A stretch of 64,000 nucleotides of DNA from Pontixanthobacter aestiaquae (GCF_009827455.1 NZ_WTYZ01000001.1:1249001-1313000); one strand, 5' to 3'. Positions 53,480 to 63,604 are shown, numbered from the stretch's first letter. The notes: generated from the letters alone by a model not told the origin. Numbers and translations are program-made.

Positions 53480-53914
53480 TCAGCGAACCGAATCCGCCTG
53501 ATCGCTCGCCAACTTATCCACGCGCTCATTGTCCGGATGGCCCGAATGCCCCTTTACCCAATGCCAATGCATTGTGTGCGGTTCTGAGGCAGCGATCAGC
53601 TCGTGCCACAAATCTTCGTTGCGAACGGGTTTCTTGCTGGCGTTCTTCCAGCCGCGTTTCTTCCAGCCGTGGACCCATTTGGTGATCCCATCGAGCACAT
53701 ATTTACTGTCCGAATGCAGATCGACTTCGCAGGGTTCGGTGAGCGCTTCCAGCGCCCTGATCGCGGCTGTCAGTTCCATTCGGTTATTGGTTGTTTCCGG
53801 ATCGGAGCCTGACAGCTCTTTCTCGTGCTCACCCAGCCGTAATAAAACGCCCCAGCCGCCCGGGCCGGGATTGCCTTTGCAGGCACCATCAGTGAAGATT
53901 TCGACGCGTTTCAT
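53480..53914 (-). CDS. rnhA: Ribonuclease HI
   Basis: A 144-residue enzyme cleaving RNA in RNA-DNA hybrids. Catalytic residues Asp9 ([14 protein letters not shown]), Glu47 (NRMELTAAI), Asp69 (HSDSKYV) and the last Asp near 133 (DNERVDKLA) are all present. The basic loop ([14 protein letters not shown]) is complete. It lies 18 bases downstream of thrB and is probably in the ispH-thrB-rnhA operon. Confidence 0.96.
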   Translation of the reverse strand: MKRVEIFTDGACKGNPGPGGWGVLLRLGEHEKELSGSDPETTNNRMELTAAIRALEALTEPCEVDLHSDSKYVLDGITKWVHGWKKRGWKNASKKPVRNEDLWHELIAASEPHTMHWHWVKGHSGHPDNERVDKLASDQADSVR

Positions 53915-53932
53915 TCTGTGCTGCTTGCCTGT

Positions 53933-54916
53933 CTATGTCAGCGGTGCAAAGGCTTGTGCGCCCAGTGCGTCGTAGTGACGCAATCGTCTGACGTAATCCA
54001 TCGGGTTTTTGCGCATCACCAGCGCCTCTGCCGGTGTGTTGATCCAGTCATAGCTACGCGTGGCAATAAACCGCATCGCCGCGCCTTTGGCGAGCAAAGG
54101 TAGCGCGGCTCTTTCTTCGTCGTTGAGTGTTCGCTTCGATGCATATCCCTTTAGCAATGCTGCCGAAATATCGGGCCGGAATTCGCTGCCATCGGCAGAG
54201 AAGCACCATGCGGTATGTGCGACCGCCAAATCATAAGCGAGAAAATCGGTGCAGGCGAAGTAGAAATCGATCAGCCCGCTTACCGTATTGCCGAGCACCA
54301 GCACGTTGTCAGGAAACAGATCGGCATGGATTGTGCCGATTGGCAGGTCCTCTGGCCAACGCTGAAGCAGCGCGGGAAGGTGGGCACCAATGCTGTCAGC
54401 CAATTTCTCGCTGATTCCAGCGATCGCCTCCATCCCACATTTATCAAACAGGTCCCTCCAATCGGGTGGGCGCAAATCGTTGGTCCGGGTCATTGTGAAG
54501 TCGTCTGCTGCGAGCTGGATCTGCGCCAGCGCTGCGCCCACCTCGAACGCTTGTTCGGCAGTCGGATGGCCGATCGACACACCCTGCAGAAATTCAATCA
54601 GGGCAACCGCCTTGCCGTCGAGATCGCGATAAGCGTTGCCTTGGCGGTCGTGGATCGTCGCTGGAACTGGACAGCCTCTCGCGGCAAGATGATCCAGCAG
54701 ATTAAGGAAGAATGGCAATTGTTCGATGTCGATGCGGTATTCGTACATCGTCAGAATAAACCGCGCGCCCTCTCCATCTTTACCGGTCGTTTCGATGAGC
54801 CAGTTGCTGTTGGAAATCCCTTCGGCAATGCCTTTCGCGGAAACCAGCTTGCCAACATCATATTCGGCAATCAGCTCCTCGAGCGTTTCGGCGCTGAGAT
54901 GGGTGTAGACGGCCAT
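53933..54916 (-). CDS. thrB: Homoserine kinase (APH-fold ThrB)
   Basis: A 327-residue kinase of the aminoglycoside-phosphotransferase fold, the form of homoserine kinase found in alphaproteobacteria and pseudomonads, for threonine biosynthesis. The N-terminal MAVYTHLSAETLEELIAEYD, the catalytic loop TIHADLFPDNVL and the metal-binding LIDFYFACTDFLAYD are typical. ATG at 54916 is used; longer starts overlap ispH. It lies 13 bases downstream of ispH. Confidence 0.93.
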   Translation of the reverse strand: MAVYTHLSAETLEELIAEYDVGKLVSAKGIAEGISNSNWLIETTGKDGEGARFILTMYEYRIDIEQLPFFLNLLDHLAARGCPVPATIHDRQGNAYRDLDGKAVALIEFLQGVSIGHPTAEQAFEVGAALAQIQLAADDFTMTRTNDLRPPDWRDLFDKCGMEAIAGISEKLADSIGAHLPALLQRWPEDLPIGTIHADLFPDNVLVLGNTVSGLIDFYFACTDFLAYDLAVAHTAWCFSADGSEFRPDISAALLKGYASKRTLNDEERAALPLLAKGAAMRFIATRSYDWINTPAEALVMRKNPMDYVRRLRHYDALGAQAFAPLT

Positions 54917-54929
54917 GCTGGGTAAGGCC

Positions 54930-55904
54930 TTACTGGGTGAGTTGGCGCGGGAGTTTGAAGACCATTTTTTCTTCGGTCGTGACCAAAGTATGCTCTTCGA
55001 CCTCGCGCCATTCGGCGATCTTATCAACCACTTCGCGAACCAGTTCTTCGGGCGCGGAAGCACCTGCGGTTAGGCCGAGTGTACCCACACCCTCGAGCCA
55101 GGTCGGATCAATATCCGCTGCGCGCCGGATCAGTTTGGCGTTAGTCCCGCATTTTTCCGACACTTCGACCAGCCGCAGCGAGTTTGAACTGTTGCCTGCA
55201 CCGATCACCAGAACCAGATCGCTGCCCGGTGCGATCTGCTTGACCGCGGCCTGACGGTTCGAGGTTGCATAGCAAATGTCTTCGGCCTTGGGCCCGACGA
55301 TATGAGGAAATTTCGTTCTCAGTGCATCGACAATCTCGGCAGTGTCATCGACCGAAAGCGTAGTTTGCGTCAAAAATGCAAGCGCGTCGTCCTCGGCAAA
55401 ATCCAAAGCCTCGACGTCTTCAACGGTTTCGACCAGCGTCATTGTACCTTCGGGCACTTGACCCATGGTTCCGATCACTTCCGGGTGGCCCTTATGGCCG
55501 ACGAATACGATGTGTCGATCCGCTTCCAATTGGCGTTCGGCCTGACGATGAACTTTGCTGACCAGAGGGCACGTCGCATCAAGATAGTCTAGCCCGCGCC
55601 TGTCGGCTTCTTCCGGGACCGCTTTAGGCACGCCGTGCGCGCTGAATACAACCGGCGCATTGTCGGGTACTTCATCCAGCTCCTCCACAAAGATCGCGCC
55701 TTTCTGGCGCAGCCCATCGACGACATATTTGTTGTGGACGATCTCGTGCCGGACATAGACTGGAGCGCCATAGCGTTCGAGTGCGCGCTCGACGATCTCG
55801 ATTGCCCGGTCAACGCCTGCGCAAAAACCCCTCGGGGCCGCGATCAACAGCGTTATTGGCGGCTTCTCTGCCGCAGAATGTGAAGGTTGCAAGGGAGCAT
55901 TCAT
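54930..55904 (-). CDS. ispH: 4-hydroxy-3-methylbut-2-enyl diphosphate reductase
   Basis: A 324-residue iron-sulfur enzyme, last step of the MEP isoprenoid pathway. The three cluster cysteines are Cys28 ([13 protein letters not shown]), Cys112 ([11 protein letters not shown]) and Cys211 ([11 protein letters not shown]). The conserved GHKGHPEV and GAGNSSNS are also seen. Order ispH-thrB-rnhA is common in alphaproteobacteria. ATG at 55904 follows TGAAGG...GGGAGC-rich sequence. Confidence 0.96.
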   Translation of the reverse strand: MNAPLQPSHSAAEKPPITLLIAAPRGFCAGVDRAIEIVERALERYGAPVYVRHEIVHNKYVVDGLRQKGAIFVEELDEVPDNAPVVFSAHGVPKAVPEEADRRGLDYLDATCPLVSKVHRQAERQLEADRHIVFVGHKGHPEVIGTMGQVPEGTMTLVETVEDVEALDFAEDDALAFLTQTTLSVDDTAEIVDALRTKFPHIVGPKAEDICYATSNRQAAVKQIAPGSDLVLVIGAGNSSNSLRLVEVSEKCGTNAKLIRRAADIDPTWLEGVGTLGLTAGASAPEELVREVVDKIAEWREVEEHTLVTTEEKMVFKLPRQLTQ

Positions 55905-56004
55905 ATCCCGCCCTCTAGCGCTTTGCTGCACGGGCCGCTAGGGCCGCAACCGGCGAAAATGGCAATGACGCCTAGCCAATGTGAATTTGAAGGATTTATT
56001 CCGC

Positions 56005-56655
56005 ATGAAACTCCGTCGTCCGATTATTTCTGTTGTCGTTCTGGCCGCAGCGCTTGCTGGGTGCACGCGCGAGGGTGAGTTGGTCGTTAGCCAAGGTGTC
56101 GGAGTTACCGCAGTGCGGACCGCATGCCCCGCTGTCGGTATTCCAGACTATACGGGCGACGTTACGACATTTCGGACCGCTAATGCCGTCACAGCCGACC
56201 AGATTGACGTAGTAGCCGCGATTACAAATCTGCGCAGCAGTTGCAACGAGACCGGCGAGAATGTGTATTCGGAAGCGAAGTTTGATGTGCTGGCTCGCCG
56301 CACCGATACCCGCGGTGCGCGGCAGGTTCAGTTGCCTTATTTCTCTACCGTTCTGCAGGGTGGTTCGGCAGTGCAGGCCAAGCGGGTGGGCACCATTACG
56401 CTCAACTTCGCCGATGGACAGGAACGCGCGCAAGCGACCGGTACAGCCGGTGCTTTTGTAAACCGCGCAGCCGCAACATTGCCGGACGACATTAAAGAAC
56501 GCATCACGCGCAGGCGAAAAGCGGGCGACCCTGATGCGGCGCTCGATCCGCTGGCTGATCCGGTCGTCCGCGCAGCATTGAACCGTGCGACATTCGAATT
56601 GCTGGTCGGTTTCCAGCTAAGCGAGAACCAATTGGCGTATAACGTCACCCGTTAA
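56005..56655 (+). CDS. Hypothetical lipoprotein
   Basis: A 216-residue protein starting MKLRRPIISVVVLAAALAGC, with lipobox LAGC (Cys20), so it is anchored to a membrane. The mature part has cysteines in TACPAVG and RSSCNETG and is otherwise unremarkable (FDVLARRTDTRGARQVQLPY). A C-terminal segment is basic (ERITRRRKAGD). Family not recognised. ATG at 56005 has AAGGA ten bases before it; a GTG at 55981 is an alternative. Confidence 0.75.
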   Translation: MKLRRPIISVVVLAAALAGCTREGELVVSQGVGVTAVRTACPAVGIPDYTGDVTTFRTANAVTADQIDVVAAITNLRSSCNETGENVYSEAKFDVLARRTDTRGARQVQLPYFSTVLQGGSAVQAKRVGTITLNFADGQERAQATGTAGAFVNRAAATLPDDIKERITRRRKAGDPDAALDPLADPVVRAALNRATFELLVGFQLSENQLAYNVTR

Positions 56656-56740
56656 TTCCCGCGTGAAACCTGCTTGTGGCGTGGCCTGTTACAGGCTCGC
56701 TCGCCCTTGCGATTCTGGCCAATTCGGCTAGGCGCGCGGC

Positions 56741-58501
56741 ATGTCTGAAGCGATGTCCACAATGAACACTCTCCATGCCGCATTCGCGGCTAAAGTCGAC
56801 GCTGTCTTGAGCGCACTGGAAGCGGAAGGCGCATTGCCGCCGCAAACACCGCGCGCCAATGTCACCGTCGAGCCGCCCCGCGATCCCAGCCATGGCGATT
56901 TGGCGACCAACGCTGCGATGGTTCTGGCAAAGCATGCCAAGACCAATCCGCGCGCGCTGGCTGAGCAGATTGTCGAGAAACTCTCTGCCGACCCTGACAT
57001 TGTCGAAGCGACAATTGCTGGCCCAGGCTTCATCAATTTGCGGCTGTCCGATCTCGCTTGGCAAAACGAGCTGGTGGCCATCGGCGATTTGGCTGACGAT
57101 TACGGCAAGTCGGACATGGGTAGGGACACGACAGTGAATGTCGAATATGTCTCCGCCAACCCGACCGGCCCTATGCATATGGGTCATTGCCGGGGTGCCG
57201 TTGTTGGTGACGCTTTGGCCTCGCTGCTCGAATTTGCCGGGCACAAGGTTGTCCGCGAATATTATGTCAACGATGCCGGCAGCCAGGTCGACACGCTCGC
57301 GCGCTCGGCGCATCTGCGCTACCGTGAGGCACTTGGCGACGATATCGGAGCGATCCCCCAAGGACTCTATCCCGGTGACTATCTGGTCCCGGTCGGCAAG
57401 GCGCTGGCGGACGAGCTCGGCGACCGGTTCAAGGATGCGCCTGAGAGCGAGTGGTTGGTCCTGTTCCGCGAAAAAGCTGTGGCGGCGATGATCGAAATGA
57501 TCAAATCCGACCTTGCTCTGATGGGCATCCATCACGATCTGTTTGCGTCCGAAGCGACTCTTCAGGCGGAAGGCAAACCAGAGGCAGCGGAAGCATGGCT
57601 GCGGTCGCATGATCTGGTTTATGACGGTGTGCTCGAAGCACCTAAAGGCAAAGCACCGCCCGAAGATTGGGAGCCGGTTGAGCTACCGCTATTCCGCTCA
57701 ACCAAATTCGGTGATGATCAGGACCGGCCGATTAAGAAATCGGACGGCAAATGGACCTATTTCGGGGCCGATCTCGCTTATCATATGCAGAAGGCTGAGA
57801 AGGCCGATGCGCTTATCGATATTTGGGGCGCGGATCACGCGGGTACCGTCAAGCGGATCAAAGCTGCTGTTGCCGCTCTGGCTGAAGGCGAAGGCAAGAC
57901 GATCCCGTTCGACGTTAAGCTGGTTCAGATGGTCGCGCTGATGCGCGACGGTGAACCGCTAAAAATGTCCAAACGCTCAGGCAATTTCATTACCCTGGCT
58001 GAAATGGTCGATGAGGTTGGTAAGGACGTCGTCCGCTTTACCATGCTGACCCGTAAGCCCGAAGCGCAGATGGAATTTGACTTCGCCAAAGTTGTCGAAG
58101 CGTCGAAGGATAATCCGGTCTTCTATGTGCAATATGCGCATGCGCGGATCAGTTCGATTCTTCGCAAGGGGGCAGCGGAAGGATTTGCCCCATCAGCCGA
58201 CGGCATTGCGCTGCTGGGTGAGGAAGAACTCGGCCTCGTTAAGCAGGCGGCACAGTTCCCGCGGATCGTGGAGGCCGCTGCTCAAGCGCGCGAGCCGCAC
58301 CGGATTGCATTCTTCCTCTACGATCTTGCTGGGGCGTTTCATGCGTATTGGAATTTGGGCAATGACAAGCCTGAAAAGCGGTTCATCGTGGCACAGGAAG
58401 CTGAATTGAGCGGGGCAAGGCTTTTCCTTGCTGCGCAGATCGGGCAAGTTATTCGAAATGGATTGGCTTTGCTTGGGGTTGAAGCCGTCGAGGAGATGTA
58501 A
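56741..58501 (+). CDS. argS: Arginine--tRNA ligase
   Basis: A 586-residue class I synthetase with the Arg-type N-terminal domain, HMGH at 146-149 (NPTGPMHMGHCRGA) and KMSKR at 408-412 (PLKMSKRSGNFI). C-terminal anticodon-binding DALR domain is present to the end (AQIGQVIRNGLALLGVEAVE). Its stop overlaps the next start by one base (TAATG). Confidence 0.97.
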   Translation: MSEAMSTMNTLHAAFAAKVDAVLSALEAEGALPPQTPRANVTVEPPRDPSHGDLATNAAMVLAKHAKTNPRALAEQIVEKLSADPDIVEATIAGPGFINLRLSDLAWQNELVAIGDLADDYGKSDMGRDTTVNVEYVSANPTGPMHMGHCRGAVVGDALASLLEFAGHKVVREYYVNDAGSQVDTLARSAHLRYREALGDDIGAIPQGLYPGDYLVPVGKALADELGDRFKDAPESEWLVLFREKAVAAMIEMIKSDLALMGIHHDLFASEATLQAEGKPEAAEAWLRSHDLVYDGVLEAPKGKAPPEDWEPVELPLFRSTKFGDDQDRPIKKSDGKWTYFGADLAYHMQKAEKADALIDIWGADHAGTVKRIKAAVAALAEGEGKTIPFDVKLVQMVALMRDGEPLKMSKRSGNFITLAEMVDEVGKDVVRFTMLTRKPEAQMEFDFAKVVEASKDNPVFYVQYAHARISSILRKGAAEGFAPSADGIALLGEEELGLVKQAAQFPRIVEAAAQAREPHRIAFFLYDLAGAFHAYWNLGNDKPEKRFIVAQEAELSGARLFLAAQIGQVIRNGLALLGVEAVEEM

Positions 58502-59193
58502 TGATGATGGTCCCACAGAATGGCCACGAGAACGACCACGACGACGCGGTCGAGACAGAGGAACTCTCTCTGGTTGAGGAGGAAGAGTCGCTACCGTGGC
58601 TCGAATCCGATTATGACGAGGAAGATGAAGGCTTTGATTCGACCCGATTTATCGGGTTTGTGCTGCTATCTGTGGCGGTGCTCGCGCTGCTGATTGGCGC
58701 CGTATGGTTCTTCAGTAATCGCGGTCCCGATCCTGAACTGGTTGCTGACGGCAGCACTATTGAAGCGCCAGAAGGCCCGACTAAAGAACGCCCCGAAGAT
58801 GCTGGCGGAAAAACTTTCGCCGGGACCGGCAATGTTGCGCCGCAAGTCGGCGAGGGTCTGTCGCGCGAAGCGCGTTTGGCGCAGGGCAACGCTCCCAAGC
58901 CTAGCATCGATGCAGCAACGCCCGAAAATCAGGCAGCTTCGAGCGAAGGATCGGATGGCTCAGTTGGTGTCCAGGTCGGCGCATTTGGCACCAAAGCAGG
59001 CGCAACGCAGGCTTGGAGCACATTAACCGGGCAAACGCAGGCTTTGAAAGACTTCAAATACCGCGTTGTCGAGGGGCAAGTCGATGGCGGGACAGTGTTC
59101 CGCTTACAGGCTGTCGCGGGTGATGCTGCCGCTGCACGGCAGCTCTGCAACGCCTTAAAAGCCGATGGGATCGCCTGTCAGGTGAAGAACTAG
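58501..59193 (+). CDS. SPOR domain protein
   Basis: A 230-residue protein: an acidic cytoplasmic N-terminal segment (about 1-48, EEEESLPWLESDYDEEDEG), one membrane helix (about 50-69, FIGFVLLSVAVLALLIGAVW), a low-complexity linker, and a C-terminal SPOR domain (about 150-230, VGVQVGAFGTKAGATQAW, FRLQAVAGDAAAARQLCNAL). SPOR domains bind denuded peptidoglycan at the division site. Coupled to argS and followed by nagZ, a wall-recycling enzyme. Confidence 0.9.
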   Translation: MMMVPQNGHENDHDDAVETEELSLVEEEESLPWLESDYDEEDEGFDSTRFIGFVLLSVAVLALLIGAVWFFSNRGPDPELVADGSTIEAPEGPTKERPEDAGGKTFAGTGNVAPQVGEGLSREARLAQGNAPKPSIDAATPENQAASSEGSDGSVGVQVGAFGTKAGATQAWSTLTGQTQALKDFKYRVVEGQVDGGTVFRLQAVAGDAAAARQLCNALKADGIACQVKN

Positions 59194-59302
59194 GCAAAGC
59201 TATTCGGTTTGGGGCTGTTTCGCCGTGACACAGCCCTGATTTTCCACACTGCTTAGCGTTATCGTGCTTGCCTATAGGGCGCGAGGCTGCGACTTTCTTT
59301 CT

Positions 59303-60322
59303 ATGACACCCGCAATTTTCGGCATCGCCGGAGCAACCTTGACCGACAACGAGCGCGCCTTCTTTCAGGAGGTGGATCCAGCGGGCTATATTCTGTTTGG
59401 CCGGAACTGCGAAACGCCGGAACAATTGCGCGCGCTGACTGACTCTTTACGCGAAATTCACGGGCGCGACCGCTTGCTAGTTTCGATTGACCAAGAGGGT
59501 GGCAGAGTGGCGCGTTTGCGGCCGCCATTATGGTCACCATTCCCCGCAGGTGAAGCATTCGATACATTGTACCAGATTGCGCCCGCCAGTGCGATTGAAG
59601 CGGCGCGGCTCAATGCCCACGCGATGGGGCTGGAATTGGCCGAAATGGGTATTTCGGTTGATTATCACCCGCCGCTGGACGTCCGGCAGGCGGGAGCACA
59701 TGATGTGATCGGTGACCGCGCTTTGGGCAGTGAACCGATGCAGGTCGCTGCAATTGGTCGGGCTATCCTCGACGGGCTGGCGAAGGCTGGTGTGGCGGGC
59801 TGTATCAAGCATATGCCCGGACATGGTCGCAGCATGTGCGATACGCATAAGGAAATGCCGACAGTCACAGTCACTGATGAAGAGTTGGAATGGGATATAG
59901 CCCCGTTCCGGACGCTGTCGCACGCGCCCATCGGAATGACCGGACACTTGTTGTTCACGGCATGGGACGTAGTGCAACCGGCGACGCTATCGCCCTACAT
60001 TATCGAAGAAATCATCAGGAAGCGGATCGGCTTTGACGGCCTGCTGCTGACCGATGATATCGATATGCAGGCGCTGGATGGTACCGTACCTGAGAGGTCC
60101 GTGAAAGCGATCGCCGCTGGCTGCGATGTAGTGCTCAATTGTTGGGCCAAGATCGACGACATGACAGAAACTGTGAAGCGGCTTCCGGCGATGTCTGCGA
60201 CAACGTCTGAGCGGCTGGAAAATGCGCTGAAAGTCGCAGATAGTTGGGAGGAGGGCGGCGATAAAGCTGAACTTCACGCCAATCGCGATGCGTTGCTTGC
60301 CATCACAGGAGTTGCCGCATGA
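59303..60322 (+). CDS. nagZ: Beta-N-acetylhexosaminidase NagZ
   Basis: A 339-residue family 3 glycosidase for muropeptide recycling. The signature KHMPGHGRSMCDTH (from Lys169) and the nucleophile region LLTDDIDMQAL (about 248-258) are present, as is LVSIDQEGGRVARL. The usual DSH is here DTH. ATG at 59303 gives MTPAIFGIAGATL; the longer TTG frame from 59264 is less likely. The stop overlaps scpA (ATGA). Confidence 0.93.
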   Translation: MTPAIFGIAGATLTDNERAFFQEVDPAGYILFGRNCETPEQLRALTDSLREIHGRDRLLVSIDQEGGRVARLRPPLWSPFPAGEAFDTLYQIAPASAIEAARLNAHAMGLELAEMGISVDYHPPLDVRQAGAHDVIGDRALGSEPMQVAAIGRAILDGLAKAGVAGCIKHMPGHGRSMCDTHKEMPTVTVTDEELEWDIAPFRTLSHAPIGMTGHLLFTAWDVVQPATLSPYIIEEIIRKRIGFDGLLLTDDIDMQALDGTVPERSVKAIAAGCDVVLNCWAKIDDMTETVKRLPAMSATTSERLENALKVADSWEEGGDKAELHANRDALLAITGVAA

Positions 60323-61164
60323 GCGAGACGACTGAAGAACAAAAGCAATCTGAAGGCCAAGATCAGCGCAGCCTGATGTTTACCGATGCTGCGACCGGGT
60401 CCGATTCGGACTGGATTGCACCTACTACTGCCGAGACCAAAGACGTCGCGCTTTATCTCGAGCTCGACGGGTGGGAAGGGCCGCTTGATCTGCTGCTTGA
60501 TCTAGCGCGGCGTCAAAAGGTCGATCTGCGCGCGATTTCGATCCTGTCGCTGGTTGATCAATATCTCGACTATATCGAAAAGGCAGAGGCTCTGAAGCTG
60601 GAGTTGGCGGCGGATTATCTGGTGATGGCAGCGTGGCTTGCCTATCTGAAATCCTCGATGCTTCTACCGAAGGAAGAGCAGGAAGATCCAAGCCCCGAAG
60701 AATTGGCGCTGAAACTGCAGCTGCGCCTGCAACGCCTCGGCGCAATGCGCGAGTCGGCGGCGCGTCTGATGGCGGGCGACCGGATTGGCCGCGACGTGTT
60801 TTTACGCGGTGCGCCGGAAGGCCTGCGGATTGACCGCACAACGCAGTGGCGCTGTGAGATGTATGGACTAATCCAGGCCTATGGTCAGGTTAAAGCACGG
60901 ACGGCTCCCGCGATCCATATGGTCCGCGAACGCCCTGTAATGACGCTGGAAAGCGCGCTCGACCGGGTGTCCAATATGCTCGGCGTAACACTCGAATGGA
61001 TGCGGTTGGAAGAGTTTTTGCCGCCGCACGCCGAGCCGCGTTTGCGTCGATCTGCACTGGCATCCAGTTTTGTCGCCGCTTTGGAATTGGCGCGTATGGG
61101 CAAGGCGGAAATAGCGCAGGATGAAATCTTTGGCCCGATGCGACTAAGGCGGATGCGCGCATGA
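60319..61164 (+). CDS. scpA: Segregation and condensation protein A
   Basis: A 281-residue kleisin. The N-terminal segment WEGPLDLLLDLARRQKVDLR, ISILSLVDQYLDYI and LELAADYLVMAAWLAYLKS are diagnostic; the C-terminal winged helix is at about 200-281. It joins the SMC heads in the condensin complex. Starts inside the nagZ stop and overlaps scpB (both ATGA). Confidence 0.95.
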   Translation: MSETTEEQKQSEGQDQRSLMFTDAATGSDSDWIAPTTAETKDVALYLELDGWEGPLDLLLDLARRQKVDLRAISILSLVDQYLDYIEKAEALKLELAADYLVMAAWLAYLKSSMLLPKEEQEDPSPEELALKLQLRLQRLGAMRESAARLMAGDRIGRDVFLRGAPEGLRIDRTTQWRCEMYGLIQAYGQVKARTAPAIHMVRERPVMTLESALDRVSNMLGVTLEWMRLEEFLPPHAEPRLRRSALASSFVAALELARMGKAEIAQDEIFGPMRLRRMRA

Positions 61165-61856
61165 GCCCGGACATGCCTGAGAACATAGTCGATGATCTCG
61201 AACGGGCGGTAGAGGCGACTTTGTTCGCCACGGAAGAACCAATGTCTATCGAGGCATTGGCGGGGCACCTTGGCGGCGCTGATGTTCCTTCTGTTCGTGC
61301 CGCGGTGCAACGCTTGGCAGCGCATTATGAAGAGCGCGGTATTCATTTGGTTGAGCGCTCCAAGAAATGGCACTTCCAAACCGCTGCCGATCTGGCGCAT
61401 CTGCTCCGCCGGGAGCGCGAACAGGTGCGCCGTCTCTCGCGTGCTGCCACCGAAGTTCTGGCGATCATCGCGTATCATGAACCCGTCAGCCGTGCCGAAA
61501 TCGAATCGGTACGCGGCGTACAAACTGCCAAAGGCACCTTGGACGTTCTCATGGAAGCGGGCTGGGTACGCATCGCGGGGCGCCGCGAAGTGCCCGGCAG
61601 GCCAGTGATTTACGCTACGACTCCTGAATTCTTACAGCACTTCGGCCTTGCTTCGCGGCGCGACTTGCCCGGCATCGACGAACTGCGTGCAGCAGGTCTG
61701 CTTGATCCGGTCGATGATGCATATGATGCACTTATGACCCCGGACGAAGAAGATAATCCATCAGGGGCAGATGCTGAGCCGTCACGGACCGAAACGGACG
61801 CCGAGCACGGCGCAGAAACGGATTTATCGGGTCACGCTGGCGCTACCCCCTCTTAA
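61161..61856 (+). CDS. scpB: Segregation and condensation protein B
   Basis: A 231-residue protein with two winged-helix domains (about 10-80 and 90-165); motifs LERAVEATLFATEEPMSIEA, EVLAIIAYHEPVSRAEIE, IRGV-like VRGVQTAKGTLDVLMEAGW. The acidic C-terminal tail (about 190-231, DEEDNPSGADAEPSRTETDA) is likely disordered. Partner of ScpA in the SMC complex. Confidence 0.95.
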   Translation: MSPDMPENIVDDLERAVEATLFATEEPMSIEALAGHLGGADVPSVRAAVQRLAAHYEERGIHLVERSKKWHFQTAADLAHLLRREREQVRRLSRAATEVLAIIAYHEPVSRAEIESVRGVQTAKGTLDVLMEAGWVRIAGRREVPGRPVIYATTPEFLQHFGLASRRDLPGIDELRAAGLLDPVDDAYDALMTPDEEDNPSGADAEPSRTETDAEHGAETDLSGHAGATPS

Positions 61857-61906
61857 TCCCTATATTGGGTTGGAACCTTTGGCTCATACCAGAACGGAAC
61901 ACTATC

Positions 61907-62152
61907 ATGTCGCTTGGCCCTTGGCAGCTCATTATCATTGCAATCGTCATTCTCGTCCTGTTCGGGCGCGGGCGTATATCGGAAATGATGGGTGATTTTG
62001 GTAAGGGTATCAACAGCTTCAAAAAGGGCATGAATGAGGATGAGAAATCCGAATCGGCTCCGGCTAAGCCCGCTGGCCAGATTGAAGCGCCAACTGCTGA
62101 TGTGAAAGCCAAGTCCGAAGTTCAGGCCAGCAAGCCCACCGACAACTCCTAA
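61907..62152 (+). CDS. tatA: Sec-independent protein translocase subunit TatA
   Basis: An 81-residue protein: N-terminal membrane helix (WQLIIIAIVILVLFGRGR), the FGRGR hinge, an amphipathic helix (GDFGKGINSFKKGMNED) and a polar tail. TatA forms the variable pore for folded proteins. Start ATG 61907 (MSLGPWQL) is the family norm. Confidence 0.95.
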   Translation: MSLGPWQLIIIAIVILVLFGRGRISEMMGDFGKGINSFKKGMNEDEKSESAPAKPAGQIEAPTADVKAKSEVQASKPTDNS

Positions 62153-62176
62153 AACCGACTAAGGCACCGCTTACAC

Positions 62177-62605
62177 ATGTTCGACATTGGTGCCCTTGAA
62201 TTGCTGATGATCGTGGTCGTCGCGATCATCGTCATCGGCCCCAAAGATATGCCTGCGGCTTTGCGCGTGGCCGGCCGCTGGATCGGCAAGCTGCGCCGTG
62301 CTTCTGCACAATTCCGCAGCGGTTTCGACTCCATCGTGCGCGAAGCCGAGATGGAGGACATGGAGAAGAAGTGGAAAGAGCAGAACGCCAAGATCATGGC
62401 TGAAACGCCGTCAGGTGAGATGGGTCCGCTTCCCGAGAGTGAGGCGGATGTGGCGATGCCTGTGGAAGAGAAGCCTAGTGGCAAGCCGGTTGATCTGACG
62501 ATGGATGCAAACGCGGAAGCAAGCATCAATGTGGCGCCTGAGCCACCCGAGAAAGCGCCACGCGATGAGCCTATGTTACCGCTTGAATCGGGCGAGAAGT
62601 CGTAA
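62177..62605 (+). CDS. tatB: Sec-independent protein translocase subunit TatB
   Basis: A 142-residue protein with MFDIGALELLMIVVVAIIVI, GPKDMPAALR hinge and an amphipathic helix (VAGRWIGKLRRASAQFRSGF) followed by a disordered tail. TatB with TatC binds twin-arginine signals. 24 bases after tatA. Confidence 0.95.
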   Translation: MFDIGALELLMIVVVAIIVIGPKDMPAALRVAGRWIGKLRRASAQFRSGFDSIVREAEMEDMEKKWKEQNAKIMAETPSGEMGPLPESEADVAMPVEEKPSGKPVDLTMDANAEASINVAPEPPEKAPRDEPMLPLESGEKS

Positions 62606-62608
62606 GTC

Positions 62609-63454
62609 ATGGCTTTTGGCATCAACGATATCGACGAGACGCAGGCTCCGCTGCTGGATCATCTCGTTGAATTGCGGGCACGCTTGGTGCGCTGTGTGTT
62701 GGCCTTGCTGCTTGCGTTTGGCGTGTGCCTTTATTTTGCCGACCCTATCCTTGGGTTTCTAATCCAGCCGCTTAAAGGCGCCTTCGCAGACGGGCAAGGG
62801 CAGTTGATCTTCACCAAGCTCTATGAGGTGTTCTTCGTCGAGTTGAAGGTCGCTTTGTTTGCCGGATTCTGCGTGAGTTTTCCGTTTATTGCCAACCAAT
62901 TATGGGCGTTTGTGGCACCAGGTCTTTACGCCAATGAGAAGAAAGCCTTCCTGCCGTTTCTGCTCGCTACTCCGCTATTGTTTATCTCTGGTGCGGCGCT
63001 TGCCTATTATGTGGTCATGCCGACAGCGTTCACGTGGTTCCTCGGTTTTGAAGGTGCGGTTGGCGGGCTTGAGATTGAGGCGCTGCCTACTGCGAATGAG
63101 TATCTGGGCCTCGTCATGCAGTTTATTCTGGCATTCGGAATTTGTTTCCTTCTGCCTGTCTTATTGCTGCTGCTGCACCGTGCGGGGATTGTATCGCGCG
63201 AACAATTGGCGGGCGCGCGTCGTTATATCATTGTCGGGGTAATTGCGCTCGCGGCCATTGTGACGCCACCTGATCCGGGATCACAGCTCATTCTGGCAGT
63301 GCCGCTATTGCTGCTGTTCGAAGGATCTTTGCTGATCATGCGGATCACTGAGCGTAAGAATAAGTCGAAAGAAACCGCAGACGAAAGCGGCGGAGACCAA
63401 GACGGGGCTGGCGATGATGCGGGCGACCTGCCTGCAATTGACGCGGAGGCATAG
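62609..63454 (+). CDS. tatC: Sec-independent protein translocase subunit TatC
   Basis: A 281-residue protein with six membrane helices. Family segments: LLDHLVELRARLVRCVLALL, FTKLYEVFFVELKVALF, WAFVAPGLYANEKKAFLPF and a proline-rich C-terminal helix region ATPDPG-like (IVTPPDPGSQLIL). The C-terminal tail is acidic (DESGGDQDGAGDDAGDLPA). Three bases after tatB. Confidence 0.96.
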   Translation: MAFGINDIDETQAPLLDHLVELRARLVRCVLALLLAFGVCLYFADPILGFLIQPLKGAFADGQGQLIFTKLYEVFFVELKVALFAGFCVSFPFIANQLWAFVAPGLYANEKKAFLPFLLATPLLFISGAALAYYVVMPTAFTWFLGFEGAVGGLEIEALPTANEYLGLVMQFILAFGICFLLPVLLLLLHRAGIVSREQLAGARRYIIVGVIALAAIVTPPDPGSQLILAVPLLLLFEGSLLIMRITERKNKSKETADESGGDQDGAGDDAGDLPAIDAEA

Positions 63455-63573
63455 GCGACCTGTCGATCAAGAAACGATGGCTTGCGCAAAAATCACAGCT
63501 TACGAACTTCTAAAAATCTACCGGCAGTGCGGTTCAACGCCCACTGATCTTCAGCCATCAAATCTCAAGCACG

Positions 63574-63604
63574 CACAAAAAAGCGGGACCCGCAGGCCCC
63601 GCTC
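63574..63604 (-). terminator. Intrinsic terminator of the last (78-aa) gene
   Basis: AGCGGG and CCCGCT (63583-63588 and 63599-63604) pair; on the minus strand TTTTTTG follows. It also lies beyond tatC. Confidence 0.7.

Noticed and set aside
56645..57610. 321-codon minus-strand open frame inside argS
   Set aside because: Antisense of argS with no recognisable domain.
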